Shown: positions 1 to 9,735, numbered from the stretch's first letter. The stretch: 64,000 nt of DNA from Streptomyces sp. NBC_00358 (GCF_036099295.1 NZ_CP107976.1:3906001-3970000), one strand, 5' to 3'. Notes: generated from the sequence alone by a model not told the origin. Translations and numbers: made by a program.

Positions 1-425
1 CGGTGGGGCTGGCTTTCGAGGCGGAGCTGTCCGCGTACGCGGGTGACGGGCAGTTGCGGGCGGCGTTGGGCGAGCGGTTCACTCCCCCGGCGCCCTCGGT
101 GATCCGGCCGCCGGGGCTGACCACGTCCCAGGCCGCCGCCCGCTACGGAGAGGCCCTGCGTGCCGATCCCTGGCTGGACTCGTACCCGGTCACCCTGGAG
201 GGGGTCGTCCCGGCCCCGGACGGCGACGCCTGGCAACTCGCCGACGCCGACGGGAAGTCGGCTCTTCCCCTGAGCCCTGCTTCGCGGTCCCGCCCCGATC
301 TGTGGCGTCTGGTCGCCCTCTCCGGAGGGGCCCCGGTCACGGTTTTCGGTGAGTGCGGCCACCGCGGCTTCACTCCGCTGACGGCGTGGCCGCGGGGCGC
401 GGGCGAGGCGGTGCCGCTGTGCTGA
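1..425 (+). CDS. SWIM zinc-finger family protein, C-terminal fragment (5' truncated)
   Basis: The frame is open from the left edge of the window and stops at 423-425, so only about the last 140 residues are visible. The visible part has no start codon of its own with a ribosome binding site, so the GTG at base 3 is probably internal. The ending, with a Val-Phe-Gly-Glu-Cys-Gly-His stretch followed by a Pro-Leu-Thr-Ala-Trp motif, resembles the C-terminus of streptomycete SWIM zinc-finger proteins, which I recall often precede DUF5691 genes. The SWIM motif itself would lie outside the window, so the family call rests on recalled resemblance and on the neighbour. No catalytic role can be assigned. 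Confidence 0.6.
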   Translation, partial: VGLAFEAELSAYAGDGQLRAALGERFTPPAPSVIRPPGLTTSQAAARYGEALRADPWLDSYPVTLEGVVPAPDGDAWQLADADGKSALPLSPASRSRPDLWRLVALSGGAPVTVFGECGHRGFTPLTAWPRGAGEAVPLC

Positions 426-591
426 CCGCCGTCGCCGAGGGCACCCGTCCTCACCGCGGGCACCTGTCGCCACCGCGCGTCCCCGACGCCGCCCCGGCCA
501 CAGTCCCGACGGGCCCGACGACGGGCCCGGCCAACGCCGTAGCGGCCTGCGCCGCTGATGCCCTCCGTAGCTCCGCGGTGAAAGGACGCTC

Positions 592-2436
592 ATGAACACG
601 ACCACGACCACGGACACAGCCTCGGGCTCGGACACGGTCTCGACCCCCGTCTCGGGCCCGGCCCCCGTCTCGACCCCCGTCTCGGGCTCGGGCCCGGTCT
701 CGGGCTCGGGCTCGGGCACGGGCTCGGGCTCGGGCACGGGCACGGCCCCGGGCCCCGTCTCGGCCCCGGGCTCAGGCACGGGCACGGCCCCAGGCTCGGG
801 CACGGGCACGGGCACGGCCCCGGCCCCGGCCCCGGCGGGGGCGTCCGTCGGCGGCTCCTGGGAGGAGCTCGTCACCGTGGCACTGCTCGGAACCGAGCGG
901 CGTACGCCTCCGGGGCACCACCCCGGGCGGGAGGCGCCGGTGGCGCTGCTGGACGCCGCCGCGGTGGAGACCGTACGGCGGCGGGCCGGAGTGCGGCCGG
1001 CGCGGGCCGTCGCACCGCCGGAGCCCGCGGCGCCGGACCCGCGTCCCGCGCTGCCGCCCGCCGCGGCGCGCAGACTGGCGACGTTGCTGGCGGACCGCCC
1101 CGGGACGGGCGGGGGCGGTCGCAGAGGGGCGGCGCCCGACCTCATGGAGCTGCTGCCCCAGTGGCTGTCCCTGGCGAACGCACGTGGATTCGCCCCGCCT
1201 CCGCAGACCCTCCCCGCGTTGCTCGACGCCGCCAGGGGGCGCACGGACCTGCGGCCCGCGGCGCTGGCCTTCGCCGGGCCGCGGGCGTTGTGGCTGGCCC
1301 GGCTGAACCCGGAGTGGCGTTTCGCGTTGCGTTCCTCGCCCGGCGGCGGCGCCGCGCTTCCGGAGCCGGAGGAGGCCGGTCGCGTACGACGGCTGTGGCA
1401 GGAAGGGCTGTTCGCCGAGCGGGTCGCGCTGCTGGGGGTCGTACGGGCCAAGAGTCCGTCCGCCGCGCGCGAGTTGCTCGTCACGACCTGGGCGACGGAG
1501 CGGGCCGAGGACCGGCTGATGTTTCTCGACTCGCTGCGGTCCGGCCTGTGCGCCGAGGACGAACCGTTCCTCGAACGGGCCCTTGCCGACCGGAGCCGCA
1601 ACGTACGGGCGACGGCGGCCGAGTTGCTGTCCGCCCTGCCGGGTTCCGCTCTCGCCGCGCGGATGGCGGCCCGGGCCGCCTCGTGCGTGGCCGTCGACCG
1701 TACGCGGGACACGCCGGCGATCGTGGTCGAGGCACCGCACGAGTGCGACGCGGCGATGGAGCGGGACGGTGTGGTGCCGAAGCCCCCGGCGGGCCGAGGT
1801 GAACGGTCTTGGTGGCTGGGCCAGTTGGTCGAGTCGACGCCGCTCGGGACCTGGCGGGACCGGCTCGGTGGCCGTTCCCCGGAGGAGGTGGTCGCCCTGC
1901 CCGTGGCGGACGGCTGGCAGGGCGAGCTGCACGGGGCCTGGTGCCGGGCGGCGGTGCGGCAGCGCGATCCCGGTTGGTCGAGGGCGCTCCTCGGGGCACC
2001 CTCTGCTCCGGAGGCAGGGGGGCCGGGGGCGGTTTCCCTGGCCGAGCGGGCCAAGCTCCTCGCCACGCTGGGCGCCGAGGAGCGGGCCGCATGGGTGGCG
2101 GGGTTCATCGGTACGCACGGACTGTCCGAGGCGTTCCAGTTGCTCGGGGTGTGCGCGGTGCCCTGGGCGGGCGGCCTCGGGCGGGCGGTGGTCGACGCGC
2201 TCGACATCGCGCGGGACGCGGGCAGCTATCCATGGAGCTTCAGCGGGGTGATGGGGCTGGCCGAACGGTGTCTCGACCCCGCGGAGGCGGGCCGGCTCGA
2301 CGGTCTCACCTCGGTCCCCGACGAGTCGGAGAACGCGGTACCGGGGGCCGGCGGCTACTGGGCCGAGGCGTTCCAGCGGCTCGTGACGACCCTGCGCCTG
2401 AGAGCGACGATGTCCGCCGAGCTCACGACGCCGTGA
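592..2436 (+). CDS. DUF5691 domain-containing protein
   Basis: A 614-residue protein of unknown function. An AAAGGA ribosome binding site at 581-586 sits 5 nt before the ATG and fixes the start. Residues 1-85 are pure low complexity (Ser/Gly/Thr/Pro/Val), encoded by degenerate hexamer repeats between about 610 and 837. The conserved region starts at a Ser-Trp-Glu-Glu-Leu motif near residue 88 and runs to the end. It has many Leu/Ala-rich helices, including HEAT-like stretches around residues 270-350. There is no signal peptide or membrane segment, so it is probably cytoplasmic. It lies 167 nt after the SWIM-type gene on the same strand. In related genomes such genes accompany MoxR ATPase/VWA genes, but that is recalled and not visible here. 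Confidence 0.8.
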   Translation: MNTTTTTDTASGSDTVSTPVSGPAPVSTPVSGSGPVSGSGSGTGSGSGTGTAPGPVSAPGSGTGTAPGSGTGTGTAPAPAPAGASVGGSWEELVTVALLGTERRTPPGHHPGREAPVALLDAAAVETVRRRAGVRPARAVAPPEPAAPDPRPALPPAAARRLATLLADRPGTGGGGRRGAAPDLMELLPQWLSLANARGFAPPPQTLPALLDAARGRTDLRPAALAFAGPRALWLARLNPEWRFALRSSPGGGAALPEPEEAGRVRRLWQEGLFAERVALLGVVRAKSPSAARELLVTTWATERAEDRLMFLDSLRSGLCAEDEPFLERALADRSRNVRATAAELLSALPGSALAARMAARAASCVAVDRTRDTPAIVVEAPHECDAAMERDGVVPKPPAGRGERSWWLGQLVESTPLGTWRDRLGGRSPEEVVALPVADGWQGELHGAWCRAAVRQRDPGWSRALLGAPSAPEAGGPGAVSLAERAKLLATLGAEERAAWVAGFIGTHGLSEAFQLLGVCAVPWAGGLGRAVVDALDIARDAGSYPWSFSGVMGLAERCLDPAEAGRLDGLTSVPDESENAVPGAGGYWAEAFQRLVTTLRLRATMSAELTTP

Positions 2437-2546
2437 GCCGCTCACAGGGCCTTACGCATGGCGCCGTGCGGCATTCCGGCGTCCGGGAACTCCGCTCCCG
2501 CCCCGCCGCGACCGGGGCGGCGGTACCGGCCCCGCTCCGCGCCCGC

Positions 2547-2582
2547 CACCCGCACCCGCACCCGCACCCGCACCCGCACCCG
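2547..2582. repeat. Hexanucleotide repeat (CACCCG)6
   Basis: Six perfect head-to-tail copies of CACCCG. Such a tract is prone to slippage. It lies outside any supported gene, so length changes would not break a reading frame. Confidence 0.9.
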
Positions 2583-2777
2583 CCCGAGGATCGACACCCG
2601 CGCGACCTCGCTGCCCGCGCGGGGGCGCAAGCGGCCCGCGGGGCAGGTCGGGCCACCTACGGCACCCGGACCGCACGGCCCCTGGGACTGCGCGGCACGG
2701 CGACGCACCCGTGTCCCGGGCCAGGGCGACACCCCGGCCGACCGGGACGGCTCGTAAGGCTCGGAGAGTCCGTGCCG

Positions 2778-2803
2778 GCCCTTCTCCGGGGCCGGAGAAG
2801 GGC
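2778..2803. terminator. Bidirectional terminator hairpin
   Basis: A 10-bp perfect stem (GCCCTTCTCC paired with GGAGAAGGGC) around a 6-nt loop, placed between the stop codons of the DUF5691 and B12-binding genes. There is no U-tract on either side, which is common for Streptomyces terminators. Confidence 0.75.
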
Positions 2804-2838
2804 GAGGGCGGCCGGGTGGGAGCGCAGGCGCCCGCCGG

Positions 2839-3255
<417 letters not shown>

Positions 3256-4074
3256 CACTGCCTCCATGAACCGACTACATCAACCTGCGCCGACGAGGAC
3301 TGCCGACACCTGCCTACGACTACTGACCGACTACCGACTGGCTGTCTTCCGGCTGACGGCCGGCTGACGATGGACGACCACTGATCGATCGTCGACCGAT
3401 TGACCAGTAACGACTACCCGCTGTCACCAGCGGACGCCTGCCGGCCGCGCCGACTACTGACCATCGACACATACCGCACATTTTTCCGCTCGCCACACCG
3501 GATGACTCCGGATCGCCGATCGTGCCAAGCGGCACAGGCCCCCCGGCCCCAGTCGGCCGGGGAAGTGAACGAACGTTATCGCCAGCATCCCGCAACCGGC
3601 AGTTTCGCGGTGGAGACCGAGGGGGAAATCACACACTGGGACAAGTTCGCCGCGCACGGTTCCGTATCGCGGCACTGGCGCCGCAGGGAACTGCGGCGTA
3701 CGGGCCACGGCCGGAGCCGGCGCAAGAAGAGCCGCGATCAGGTGGCCGCACCACCGCGCCGTCACGGGACGGCGAGGTGCTGGGGCACATCGGTGACGGC
3801 ACGACAGCGGGGAGCAGGACCGGGCAAGAGGACACAAGGGAACACGAGGGCGACTCCACGCCACGACACGACGCCGGCGCACCCAGCCCGGCGGACCGTC
3901 GCGGAGGCGGGGTCGGTGTCGTATCCCGCGACCTCCGGTCGAGCACTCCGTAGCGCCGGCGGGGTCACACTCCGCGGACGCGCCGTCGGCCACCGCCGTC
4001 GCCGACCTCACGGCTTTCCACTAGGGCACACGGGGGACGGAGTGGTCCTGCCGCGTGCCGACTGGAGGTCGGCC
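3256..4074. other. Long divergent intergenic region with repeats and a stem-loop
   Basis: About 820 nt between divergently read genes, unusually long for this chromosome. Several open frames cross it but none has family resemblance or a ribosome binding site. Visible structure: degenerate GTAGTCG-type repeats on the minus strand between about 3280 and 3425, just upstream of icmB, and an 8-bp stem (CCCCGGCC/GGCCGGGG) with a 6-nt loop at 3541-3562. I saw no cobalamin-riboswitch-like element despite the B12-binding gene next door. Confidence 0.6.
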
Positions 4075-4941
4075 ATGAAGGTCACCGAGGCTGCGTCGCC
4101 CTTTCTCCCCCTGTGCCAGCGCCTGTTCCCGACCAAACTGGCAGGGCTGTCGGTGGCCCTCCTGAAGGCGACGGCCCTGGAGCTCGCGATCCTCGCCGGG
4201 CACCTCCTCCTCTACCCCTCCGGCATCACCCAGGAACGCCGCGCCGGTTCCCCGCTCCCCTCGCCCGATGGCGCGACCCGGCTGCCCACCGAGGCCAAAC
4301 CCCCGGTCGTGCTGCTGCACGGCTTCATCGACAACCGCTCGGTCTTCGTCCTGCTCCGCCGCAACCTCGCCCAGCACGGCCGGCAGCACATCGAGTCCCT
4401 CAATTACTCGCCGCTGACCTGCGACATCCGCACCGCGGCCGAGCTGCTGGGCCGGCACATCGAGGAGATCTGCGAGCGCACGGGTCATGAGCGGGTGGAC
4501 ATCGTCGGGCACAGCCTCGGCGGACTGATCGCGCGCTATTACGTGCAGTGCCTCGGCGGCGACACCCACGTGCGCACACTCGTCACGCTGGGCACCCCGC
4601 ACTCGGGCACCCGCGTGGCCCCCTTGATGAACGCGCACCCGATCGTCCGGCAGATGCGCCCCGGTTCCCCGGTGATCGAGGAACTGACCGGACCCGCCCC
4701 GGGCTGCCGTACGCAGTTCGTCAGCTTCTGGAGCGACCTCGATCATCTGATGGACCCGCTGGAGACGGCCTGCGTCGAGCATCCCGACCTGCTCGCCCAG
4801 AACGTCCGCGTGAGCGGTGTCGGCCATCTGGCGCTGCCGGTGCACCCGGCCGTCGCGACCGGGATCCGCCAGGCACTCGACATCGAGGTGTCGGGGGAAG
4901 CCCGCACCGGCGCCCGGATCAGCGGCCTCACGGTGGCCTGA
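4075..4941 (+). CDS. Alpha/beta-hydrolase, lipase/esterase family
   Basis: A 288-residue hydrolase. GGAGG at 4064-4068 lies 6 nt before the ATG, which fixes the start although the frame stays open much further upstream. Residues 15-45 form a hydrophobic segment that could anchor the protein or act as a signal. The oxyanion-loop motif Leu-Leu-His-Gly-Phe comes at about residue 80 and the nucleophile elbow Gly-His-Ser-Leu-Gly-Gly has Ser at about residue 147. A Ser-Asp-Leu-Asp stretch and a Gly-Val-Gly-His near the C-terminus can supply the acid and His of the triad. It most resembles triacylglycerol-lipase-type esterases of actinomycetes. The substrate is unknown. Confidence 0.88.
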   Translation: MKVTEAASPFLPLCQRLFPTKLAGLSVALLKATALELAILAGHLLLYPSGITQERRAGSPLPSPDGATRLPTEAKPPVVLLHGFIDNRSVFVLLRRNLAQHGRQHIESLNYSPLTCDIRTAAELLGRHIEEICERTGHERVDIVGHSLGGLIARYYVQCLGGDTHVRTLVTLGTPHSGTRVAPLMNAHPIVRQMRPGSPVIEELTGPAPGCRTQFVSFWSDLDHLMDPLETACVEHPDLLAQNVRVSGVGHLALPVHPAVATGIRQALDIEVSGEARTGARISGLTVA

Positions 4942-5105
4942 GGACGGCCCGGGAGGGGCCTGGGAGCGGCCCGACGGCCGCCCCGCACCCCTCCCACACC
5001 CCCAAAATCTCGAACGCTTATCGAACGCCAGGCCAAGGCCTTGCCCGCCCTCCCCCGAAACACGGCCGATTGCCCGTTTCCCGGGAAGGGGAAACCTGCC
5101 GAAGA

Positions 5106-5135
5106 TTGTCGCGCCCGCATACCGCCGGGTACAGT
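5106..5135 (+). promoter_or_regulatory. Candidate vegetative promoter for the M23 peptidase gene
   Basis: TTGTCG (5106-5111) and TACAGT (5130-5135) are separated by 18 nt, a good match to HrdB-type promoters. Transcription would start around 5142, leaving a leader of roughly 40 nt before the GTG at 5184. Confidence 0.5.
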
Positions 5136-5183
5136 CGCCGCACTGCTCTGCCAGCCCCTGTTGTCGAGGCGAAAGAGAAGTTG

Positions 5184-6869
5184 GTGAACGACCGTCACCC
5201 GTCGGGGATCGCGACCGCCCCGGCTCCGGCTTCCGACGCCGCATCGGCGCTCTACGCGCCCTACGGTGCGCAAGAAGCCCAGTACGGCGACTTCACCGCG
5301 TACGGCGACCACTCCGCCACGGCTTTCGGCCCCGGTACCGACGCGGGCGTCCACCCGGACACGAACTTCGCCGGGGACCCGCTCTTCGGGGCCATGCCCG
5401 GCGGGGGCGACGGCACCGGTTCGTACGACGCCACGCAGTGGAACTCCGGCGCCCAACAGCCGCTGAACCACGACCCGTACGCGACGCAGCACCAGACCGC
5501 GTACACCACCGGCGGCCACGACACGAGCGCATGGGCGAACGGGTACCAGCAGCTCGCCGACATCCCCGCGCAGTACCCGGGCCCCGACGCCTCGGGCCAG
5601 TGGGACGCGAACGCCTGGATCCATCCCGAGCAGCCGCTCGACGGGACCCAGCAGTGGACCGTTCCGACGCAGCAAACGGGCGCGTACGACGCCACGCAGT
5701 GGAACTCCGCCGGCGGCCAGGACGTGTACCAGGGGTACGAGCACCCGCAGCAGGAGTCCTACGAACAGCGGCACCAGCAGGCCGAGTCGTACGGACAGCC
5801 GCACGCGGAGCCCGAGCCGTACGGCCATGACCTCACGCAGCTCGACATGACCTACGAGCACCCCTCCGAGCCGGCGGCCCAGGTCCCCTTCGACCAGCAG
5901 GCGACGTCGACCTTCGACCAGGCGGCCGACGGTGGGCTCGACTCCGACGAGGACGAGTTCGCCGGAGCCGACGCAGAGGATTTCGCCGACGCGGACGACT
6001 CCCACGGCTCTCACGACTCCCACGACGCGTACGACCCGTACGACGAGGAGCGCGAGAGGCCGCTGCTCGACGACATGGAAGAGGTCACCCCGGCCCGGCG
6101 CCCCGCACCGCGGACCGCTTCCCGCTCCCGGCGCCGCAGCCCCGCGAAACGTTCCGCTCTGCTGACCGTGGCGGTGCCCTCGGTCTGTGTCATGGGGGTC
6201 GCGGGGTTCGCCGCCGCCTCGGTGGGCGGCTTCGGCGGCTTCGGCGGGGACGACTCGAAGGACACGACGGCCAGCGCCTCCGACGCGACCGCCGTGAAGC
6301 CGTCGGCCGCCAACGTCAAACTGGACACCCAGCTCCAGAGTCTCTCCGCGGGCGCGGACGACTTCGCCGACCGGGCGAGCCGCACGCAGGAACGTATCGA
6401 CCTCAAGACCCAGCAGGCGACGGAGAAGAAGAAGGCGGCGGAGGCGGCGGCCCGCAAGGAGCGGCTGCGTCCGAAGTTCGTCCTTCCGGTGACGCAGCGG
6501 GGCCTGAGCGCCTACTTCGGCCAGGCGGGCGTCAACTGGATGTCCGTGCACACGGGCATCGACTTCCCGGTCTCCTACGGGACGTCGGTGATGGCCGCGA
6601 CCGACGGGACCGTGCGGACGCAGTGGAACAGCGCGTACGGCAACATGCTGATCCTGACCGCGATGGACGGCACGGAGACGTGGTACTGCCACCTCTCCTC
6701 GTACAAGGTCCCCTCCGGCACCACGGTGAAGGCCGGTGACCAGATCGCCTTCTCCGGGAACTCCGGCAACTCGACCGGCCCGCACCTGCACTTCGAGGTC
6801 CGTCCGGCCGGTGGCGCGGCGATCGACCCGCTGCCGTGGCTGCGCAGCCACGGCCTCGACCCCACGTAA
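5184..6869 (+). CDS. Membrane-anchored M23 peptidase with long disordered cytoplasmic tail
   Basis: A 561-residue protein with three parts. Residues 1-320 are acidic, Gln/Tyr/Asp-rich and disordered, and contain a repeated Tyr-Asp-Ala-Thr-Gln-Trp-Asn-Ser motif. One membrane segment follows at about 322-345, then a Gln/Lys/Glu-rich coiled coil (about 365-430), then a C-terminal M23/LytM domain. Zinc-site residues are visible: His456 and Asp460 in HTGID, His503, and the HLH pair near 534-536, so it should be an active endopeptidase cutting peptidoglycan cross-links outside the membrane. The start is GTG at 5184, with a weak AGAGAAG just upstream. The preceding gene is a lipase on the same strand with its own promoter gap. 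Confidence 0.88.
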   Translation: MNDRHPSGIATAPAPASDAASALYAPYGAQEAQYGDFTAYGDHSATAFGPGTDAGVHPDTNFAGDPLFGAMPGGGDGTGSYDATQWNSGAQQPLNHDPYATQHQTAYTTGGHDTSAWANGYQQLADIPAQYPGPDASGQWDANAWIHPEQPLDGTQQWTVPTQQTGAYDATQWNSAGGQDVYQGYEHPQQESYEQRHQQAESYGQPHAEPEPYGHDLTQLDMTYEHPSEPAAQVPFDQQATSTFDQAADGGLDSDEDEFAGADAEDFADADDSHGSHDSHDAYDPYDEERERPLLDDMEEVTPARRPAPRTASRSRRRSPAKRSALLTVAVPSVCVMGVAGFAAASVGGFGGFGGDDSKDTTASASDATAVKPSAANVKLDTQLQSLSAGADDFADRASRTQERIDLKTQQATEKKKAAEAAARKERLRPKFVLPVTQRGLSAYFGQAGVNWMSVHTGIDFPVSYGTSVMAATDGTVRTQWNSAYGNMLILTAMDGTETWYCHLSSYKVPSGTTVKAGDQIAFSGNSGNSTGPHLHFEVRPAGGAAIDPLPWLRSHGLDPT

Positions 6870-6893
6870 CGACCCGACCCCACGTAACGACCC
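6858..6893 (+). repeat. 18-bp tandem duplication across a stop codon
   Basis: Two exact, adjacent 18-nt copies start at 6858 and 6876. The first copy contains the TAA of the M23 peptidase gene. Because 18 is a multiple of three, the second copy supplies a second in-frame TAA. Confidence 0.9.
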
Positions 6894-6940
6894 GGGCGCG
6901 CGTGCCGACCCGGGGTCGGAGCGGATGAGCGCCGGGCCCC

Positions 6941-6958
6941 GGCCGTCATCGGACGGCC
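6941..6958. terminator. Short hairpin between convergent genes
   Basis: A 7-bp stem GGCCGTC/GACGGCC with a 4-nt loop, between the M23 peptidase stop and the pcrA stop. It could terminate either transcript. The stem is modest. Confidence 0.4.
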
Positions 6959-7004
6959 AAGGGTCCCCGCGACCGCGATCCGGTCCCGCGAACGATCTCG
7001 CGGG

Positions 7005-9491
7005 TTACAGCTTCTCCACCGGCGCGTACCGCAGCAGCAGCCGCTTCGGCTTGGGCTCCCCGAAGTCGACCGTCGCCTCCGCGTTCGCGCCCGTCCCCTT
7101 GACTCCGACGACGGTGCCGAGGCCGAACTGGTCGTGCGTGACCCGGTCCCCGACGGCCAGCGAGACCACCGGCTTCTCGGAGACACCACGGCGGGTGGCG
7201 AACCCGGAGGCACCCGAGGCCGCGGACCGCGAACGCGAGGACGAGAGGGAGGCGGCGACACCGGAGACGGGACCGGCCGGCATGGGCGCGGTCGCCCCCG
7301 TGCGCTTCCAGTCCAGATGGGTCGCCGGGATCTCCTCCAGGAAGCGGGAGGGCGGGTTGTACGAGGGCTGTCCCCACGCGCTGCGCATCGACGACCGGGT
7401 GAGGTAGAGCCGCTCCCGCGCGCGCGTGATGCCCACGTACGCCAGGCGCCGCTCCTCCTCCAGCTCCTTGACCTGTCCCAGCGCGCGCATGTGCGGGAAG
7501 ACGCCGTCCTCCATGCCGGTCAGGAAGACCACGGGGAATTCGAGGCCCTTGGCGGTGTGCAGGGTCATCAGGGTGATGACGCCGTTGCCGTCCTCCTCGT
7601 CCGGGATCTGGTCGGAGTCCGCGACGAGCGCGACCCGCTCCAGGAACGCGGCGAGTCCGGCCGGGGTCTCGCCCTCACCCGTCTCCTGCTCGAACTCCAG
7701 GGCCACGGCGGCGAGTTCCTGGAGGTTCTCGATCCGGGTCTCGTCCTGCGGGTCGGTCGAGGCCTGCAACTCGGCGAGATAACCGGTGCGTTCGAGGACG
7801 GCCTCCAGGATGGTGGCGGGTCCCGCGCCGGACTCGACGATCGTACGGAGGTCCTCCATCAGCGTGTTGAACCGCTTGACCGCGTTGGTGGAGCGCGCGG
7901 CCATGCCGTAGGCCTCGTCGACGCGGCGCAGCGCCGCCGGGAAGCTGATCTTCTCGCGCTGCGAGAGGGCGTCGATCATCGCCTCGGCGCGGTCGCCGAT
8001 ACCGCGCTTGGGCACGTTCAGGATGCGGCGCATCGGGACCGAGTCCTCGGGGTTGGACAGCACCCTGAGGTACGCCAGGACGTCCCGGACCTCCTTGCGC
8101 TCGTAGAAGCGGACGCCGCCGACGACCTTGTAGGGCAGGCCTACGCGGATGAAGATCTCTTCGAAGACACGGGACTGCGCGTTCGTGCGGTAGAAGACCG
8201 CGACGTCTCCGGCCTTGGCCTCGCCCGCGTCGGTGAGACGGTCTATCTCCTCGGCGACGAACTGGGCCTCGTCGTGCTCGGTGTCCGCGACGTAACCCGT
8301 GATGTTCGAGCCCGCGCCCGCGTTGGTCCACAGGTTCTTGGGGCGGCGGGACTCGTTGCGCTCGATGACCGCGTTCGCGGCGGACAGGATCGTCTGGGTG
8401 GAGCGGTAGTTCTGCTCCAGGAGGATCGTCGTCGCGTTCGGGTAGTCCTCCTCGAACTGGAGGATGTTGCGGATCGTCGCGCCCCGGAAGGCGTAGATCG
8501 ACTGGTCCGCGTCACCCACGACGCACAGTTCGGCGGGAGGCAGGTCGAACTCGCTGGGCGGTACGTCCACGGGGTGCTCGGAGGTCCCCACGAGCTCCCG
8601 CACCAGCGCGTACTGCGCGTGGTTGGTGTCCTGGTACTCGTCGACCAGGACGTGCCGGAAGCGGCGGCGGTAGTGCTCGGCGACGTCCGGGAAGGCGCGC
8701 AGCAGATTGACCGTGGTCATGATCAGGTCGTCGAAGTCGAGCGCGTTGGCCTCGCGCAGCCGCGACTGGTACATCGCGTACGCCTGGGCGAGGGTCTTCT
8801 CGAAGCCGTCGGTGGCCTGAGCGGCGAAGTCCTCCTCGTCGATCAGCTCGTTCTTCAGGTTCGAGATCTTGGCGCTGAACGACTTCGGCGGGAAACGCTT
8901 GGGGTCGAGGTCGAGATCACGGCAGACGAGCGCCATCAGCCGCTTGGAGTCGGCGGCGTCGTAGATCGAGAACGACGAGGTGAAGCCGAGCGTCTTGCTC
9001 TCGCGGCGCAGGATGCGGACACAGGCGCTGTGGAAGGTCATCACCCACATCGCGTTGGCGCGCGGGCCCACGAGCGCCTCGACGCGCTCCTTCATCTCGC
9101 CCGCGGCCTTGTTCGTGAAGGTGATCGCGAGGATCTGACCGGGGTGGGCGTTGCGCTCGCCGAGCAGATGCGCGATCCGGTGGGTGAGCACCCGGGTCTT
9201 GCCGGATCCGGCGCCGGCCACGATGAGCAGCGGGGAGCCGGAGTGCACCACGGCCGCGCGCTGGTTCTCGTTCAGCCCGTCCAGCAGGGCCGCCGGGTCG
9301 ACGGCGGGCCGGGGCGCGCCGTCGCGGTAGTACGCGTCCCGGCTCGGCGGCACGTCGAACTTCCCGCCGAACAGATCGTCCGGAACCGGCTCCGGTACGT
9401 GATCGTCCTCGGGCGGCGGCGGGTGTTCGTCCTCGTGGGCCCCGGAGGGCTTGAGGTCCGCCAGGAAGCTGTCGTCAAAGAGGCTGCTCAT
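7005..9491 (-). CDS. pcrA: ATP-dependent DNA helicase PcrA/UvrD
   Basis: An 828-residue superfamily 1A 3'-5' DNA helicase for nucleotide-excision and mismatch repair and for clearing RecA filaments. Motifs in order: Walker A AGAGSGKT at residues 92-99, the TFHS motif Ia, the VDEYQDT Walker B motif, GDADQSIYAFRGA motif III, and the LMTLHTAKGLEF motif V region. The last about 45 residues form the Tudor-like tail typical of PcrA that contacts RNA polymerase. The first 60 residues are a charged, poorly conserved extension. The ATG at 9491 is preceded by GGAGAG 2 nt upstream. It is transcribed alone, convergent with the M23 gene. Confidence 0.97.
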   Translation of the reverse strand: MSSLFDDSFLADLKPSGAHEDEHPPPPEDDHVPEPVPDDLFGGKFDVPPSRDAYYRDGAPRPAVDPAALLDGLNENQRAAVVHSGSPLLIVAGAGSGKTRVLTHRIAHLLGERNAHPGQILAITFTNKAAGEMKERVEALVGPRANAMWVMTFHSACVRILRRESKTLGFTSSFSIYDAADSKRLMALVCRDLDLDPKRFPPKSFSAKISNLKNELIDEEDFAAQATDGFEKTLAQAYAMYQSRLREANALDFDDLIMTTVNLLRAFPDVAEHYRRRFRHVLVDEYQDTNHAQYALVRELVGTSEHPVDVPPSEFDLPPAELCVVGDADQSIYAFRGATIRNILQFEEDYPNATTILLEQNYRSTQTILSAANAVIERNESRRPKNLWTNAGAGSNITGYVADTEHDEAQFVAEEIDRLTDAGEAKAGDVAVFYRTNAQSRVFEEIFIRVGLPYKVVGGVRFYERKEVRDVLAYLRVLSNPEDSVPMRRILNVPKRGIGDRAEAMIDALSQREKISFPAALRRVDEAYGMAARSTNAVKRFNTLMEDLRTIVESGAGPATILEAVLERTGYLAELQASTDPQDETRIENLQELAAVALEFEQETGEGETPAGLAAFLERVALVADSDQIPDEEDGNGVITLMTLHTAKGLEFPVVFLTGMEDGVFPHMRALGQVKELEEERRLAYVGITRARERLYLTRSSMRSAWGQPSYNPPSRFLEEIPATHLDWKRTGATAPMPAGPVSGVAASLSSSRSRSAASGASGFATRRGVSEKPVVSLAVGDRVTHDQFGLGTVVGVKGTGANAEATVDFGEPKPKRLLLRYAPVEKL

Positions 9492-9599
9492 CGCTCTCCG
9501 AGTCTAGGCCGCCCCACTGACAGCCCGCCGCCACCCCGGGAACTCCACCGGAGTTTGTGACGCGGATCCCGAACGGCGGGGGCGACGAGCGAGCCCTCT

Positions 9600-9625
9600 C
9601 GCTCCCCACGCTCGCGTGGGGAGCG
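9600..9625. other. Stem-loop in the pcrA/TDT divergent region
   Basis: An 11-bp perfect stem with a CTCG loop, followed at about 9633 by a second partial copy of one arm and the loop. It lies 110 nt upstream of pcrA and 125 nt upstream of the TDT gene. Its role, in a leader or as an operator, is unknown. The rest of 9492-9748 shows only the -10 box of the TDT gene. Confidence 0.5.
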
Positions 9626-9735
9626 GGAAAGTCCCCACGCTCGCGTCCCGCGCGTCTTCGTGCCCCTCGCGCGCGTGGCGCGCGTTTTCGGCCCGCACCC
9701 GCGCGTGCCCCGCGGGGAACCGGTCCGGAGATCCC

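Larger units (their letters stand above)
2437..2838. other. Convergent intergenic region
   Basis: About 400 nt between two genes that end towards each other. No credible gene: open frames here are short, arginine- and proline-rich, and lack ribosome binding sites. It holds a short hexamer repeat (2547-2582) and one strong hairpin (2778-2803). Confidence 0.7.

Noticed and set aside
3256..3420. Cobalamin riboswitch near the B12-binding gene
   Set aside because: No B12-box-like sequence was found. Mutase small subunits are not usually controlled this way.
3400..4074. Possible 225-residue N-terminal extension of the lipase
   Set aside because: A strong GGAGG and ATG at 4064-4077 precede the conserved hydrophobic start. 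The upstream part is basic and unlike any secreted lipase leader.
4942..5183. c-di-AMP riboswitch before the M23 peptidase gene
   Set aside because: The sequence GGGAAGGGGAAACCTGCCG looked suggestive, but the remaining conserved segments are absent and a simple promoter explains the region.
7134..9560. An 808-codon open frame antisense to pcrA
   Set aside because: pcrA has every helicase motif in order on the minus strand. The antisense frame has no recognisable domain.
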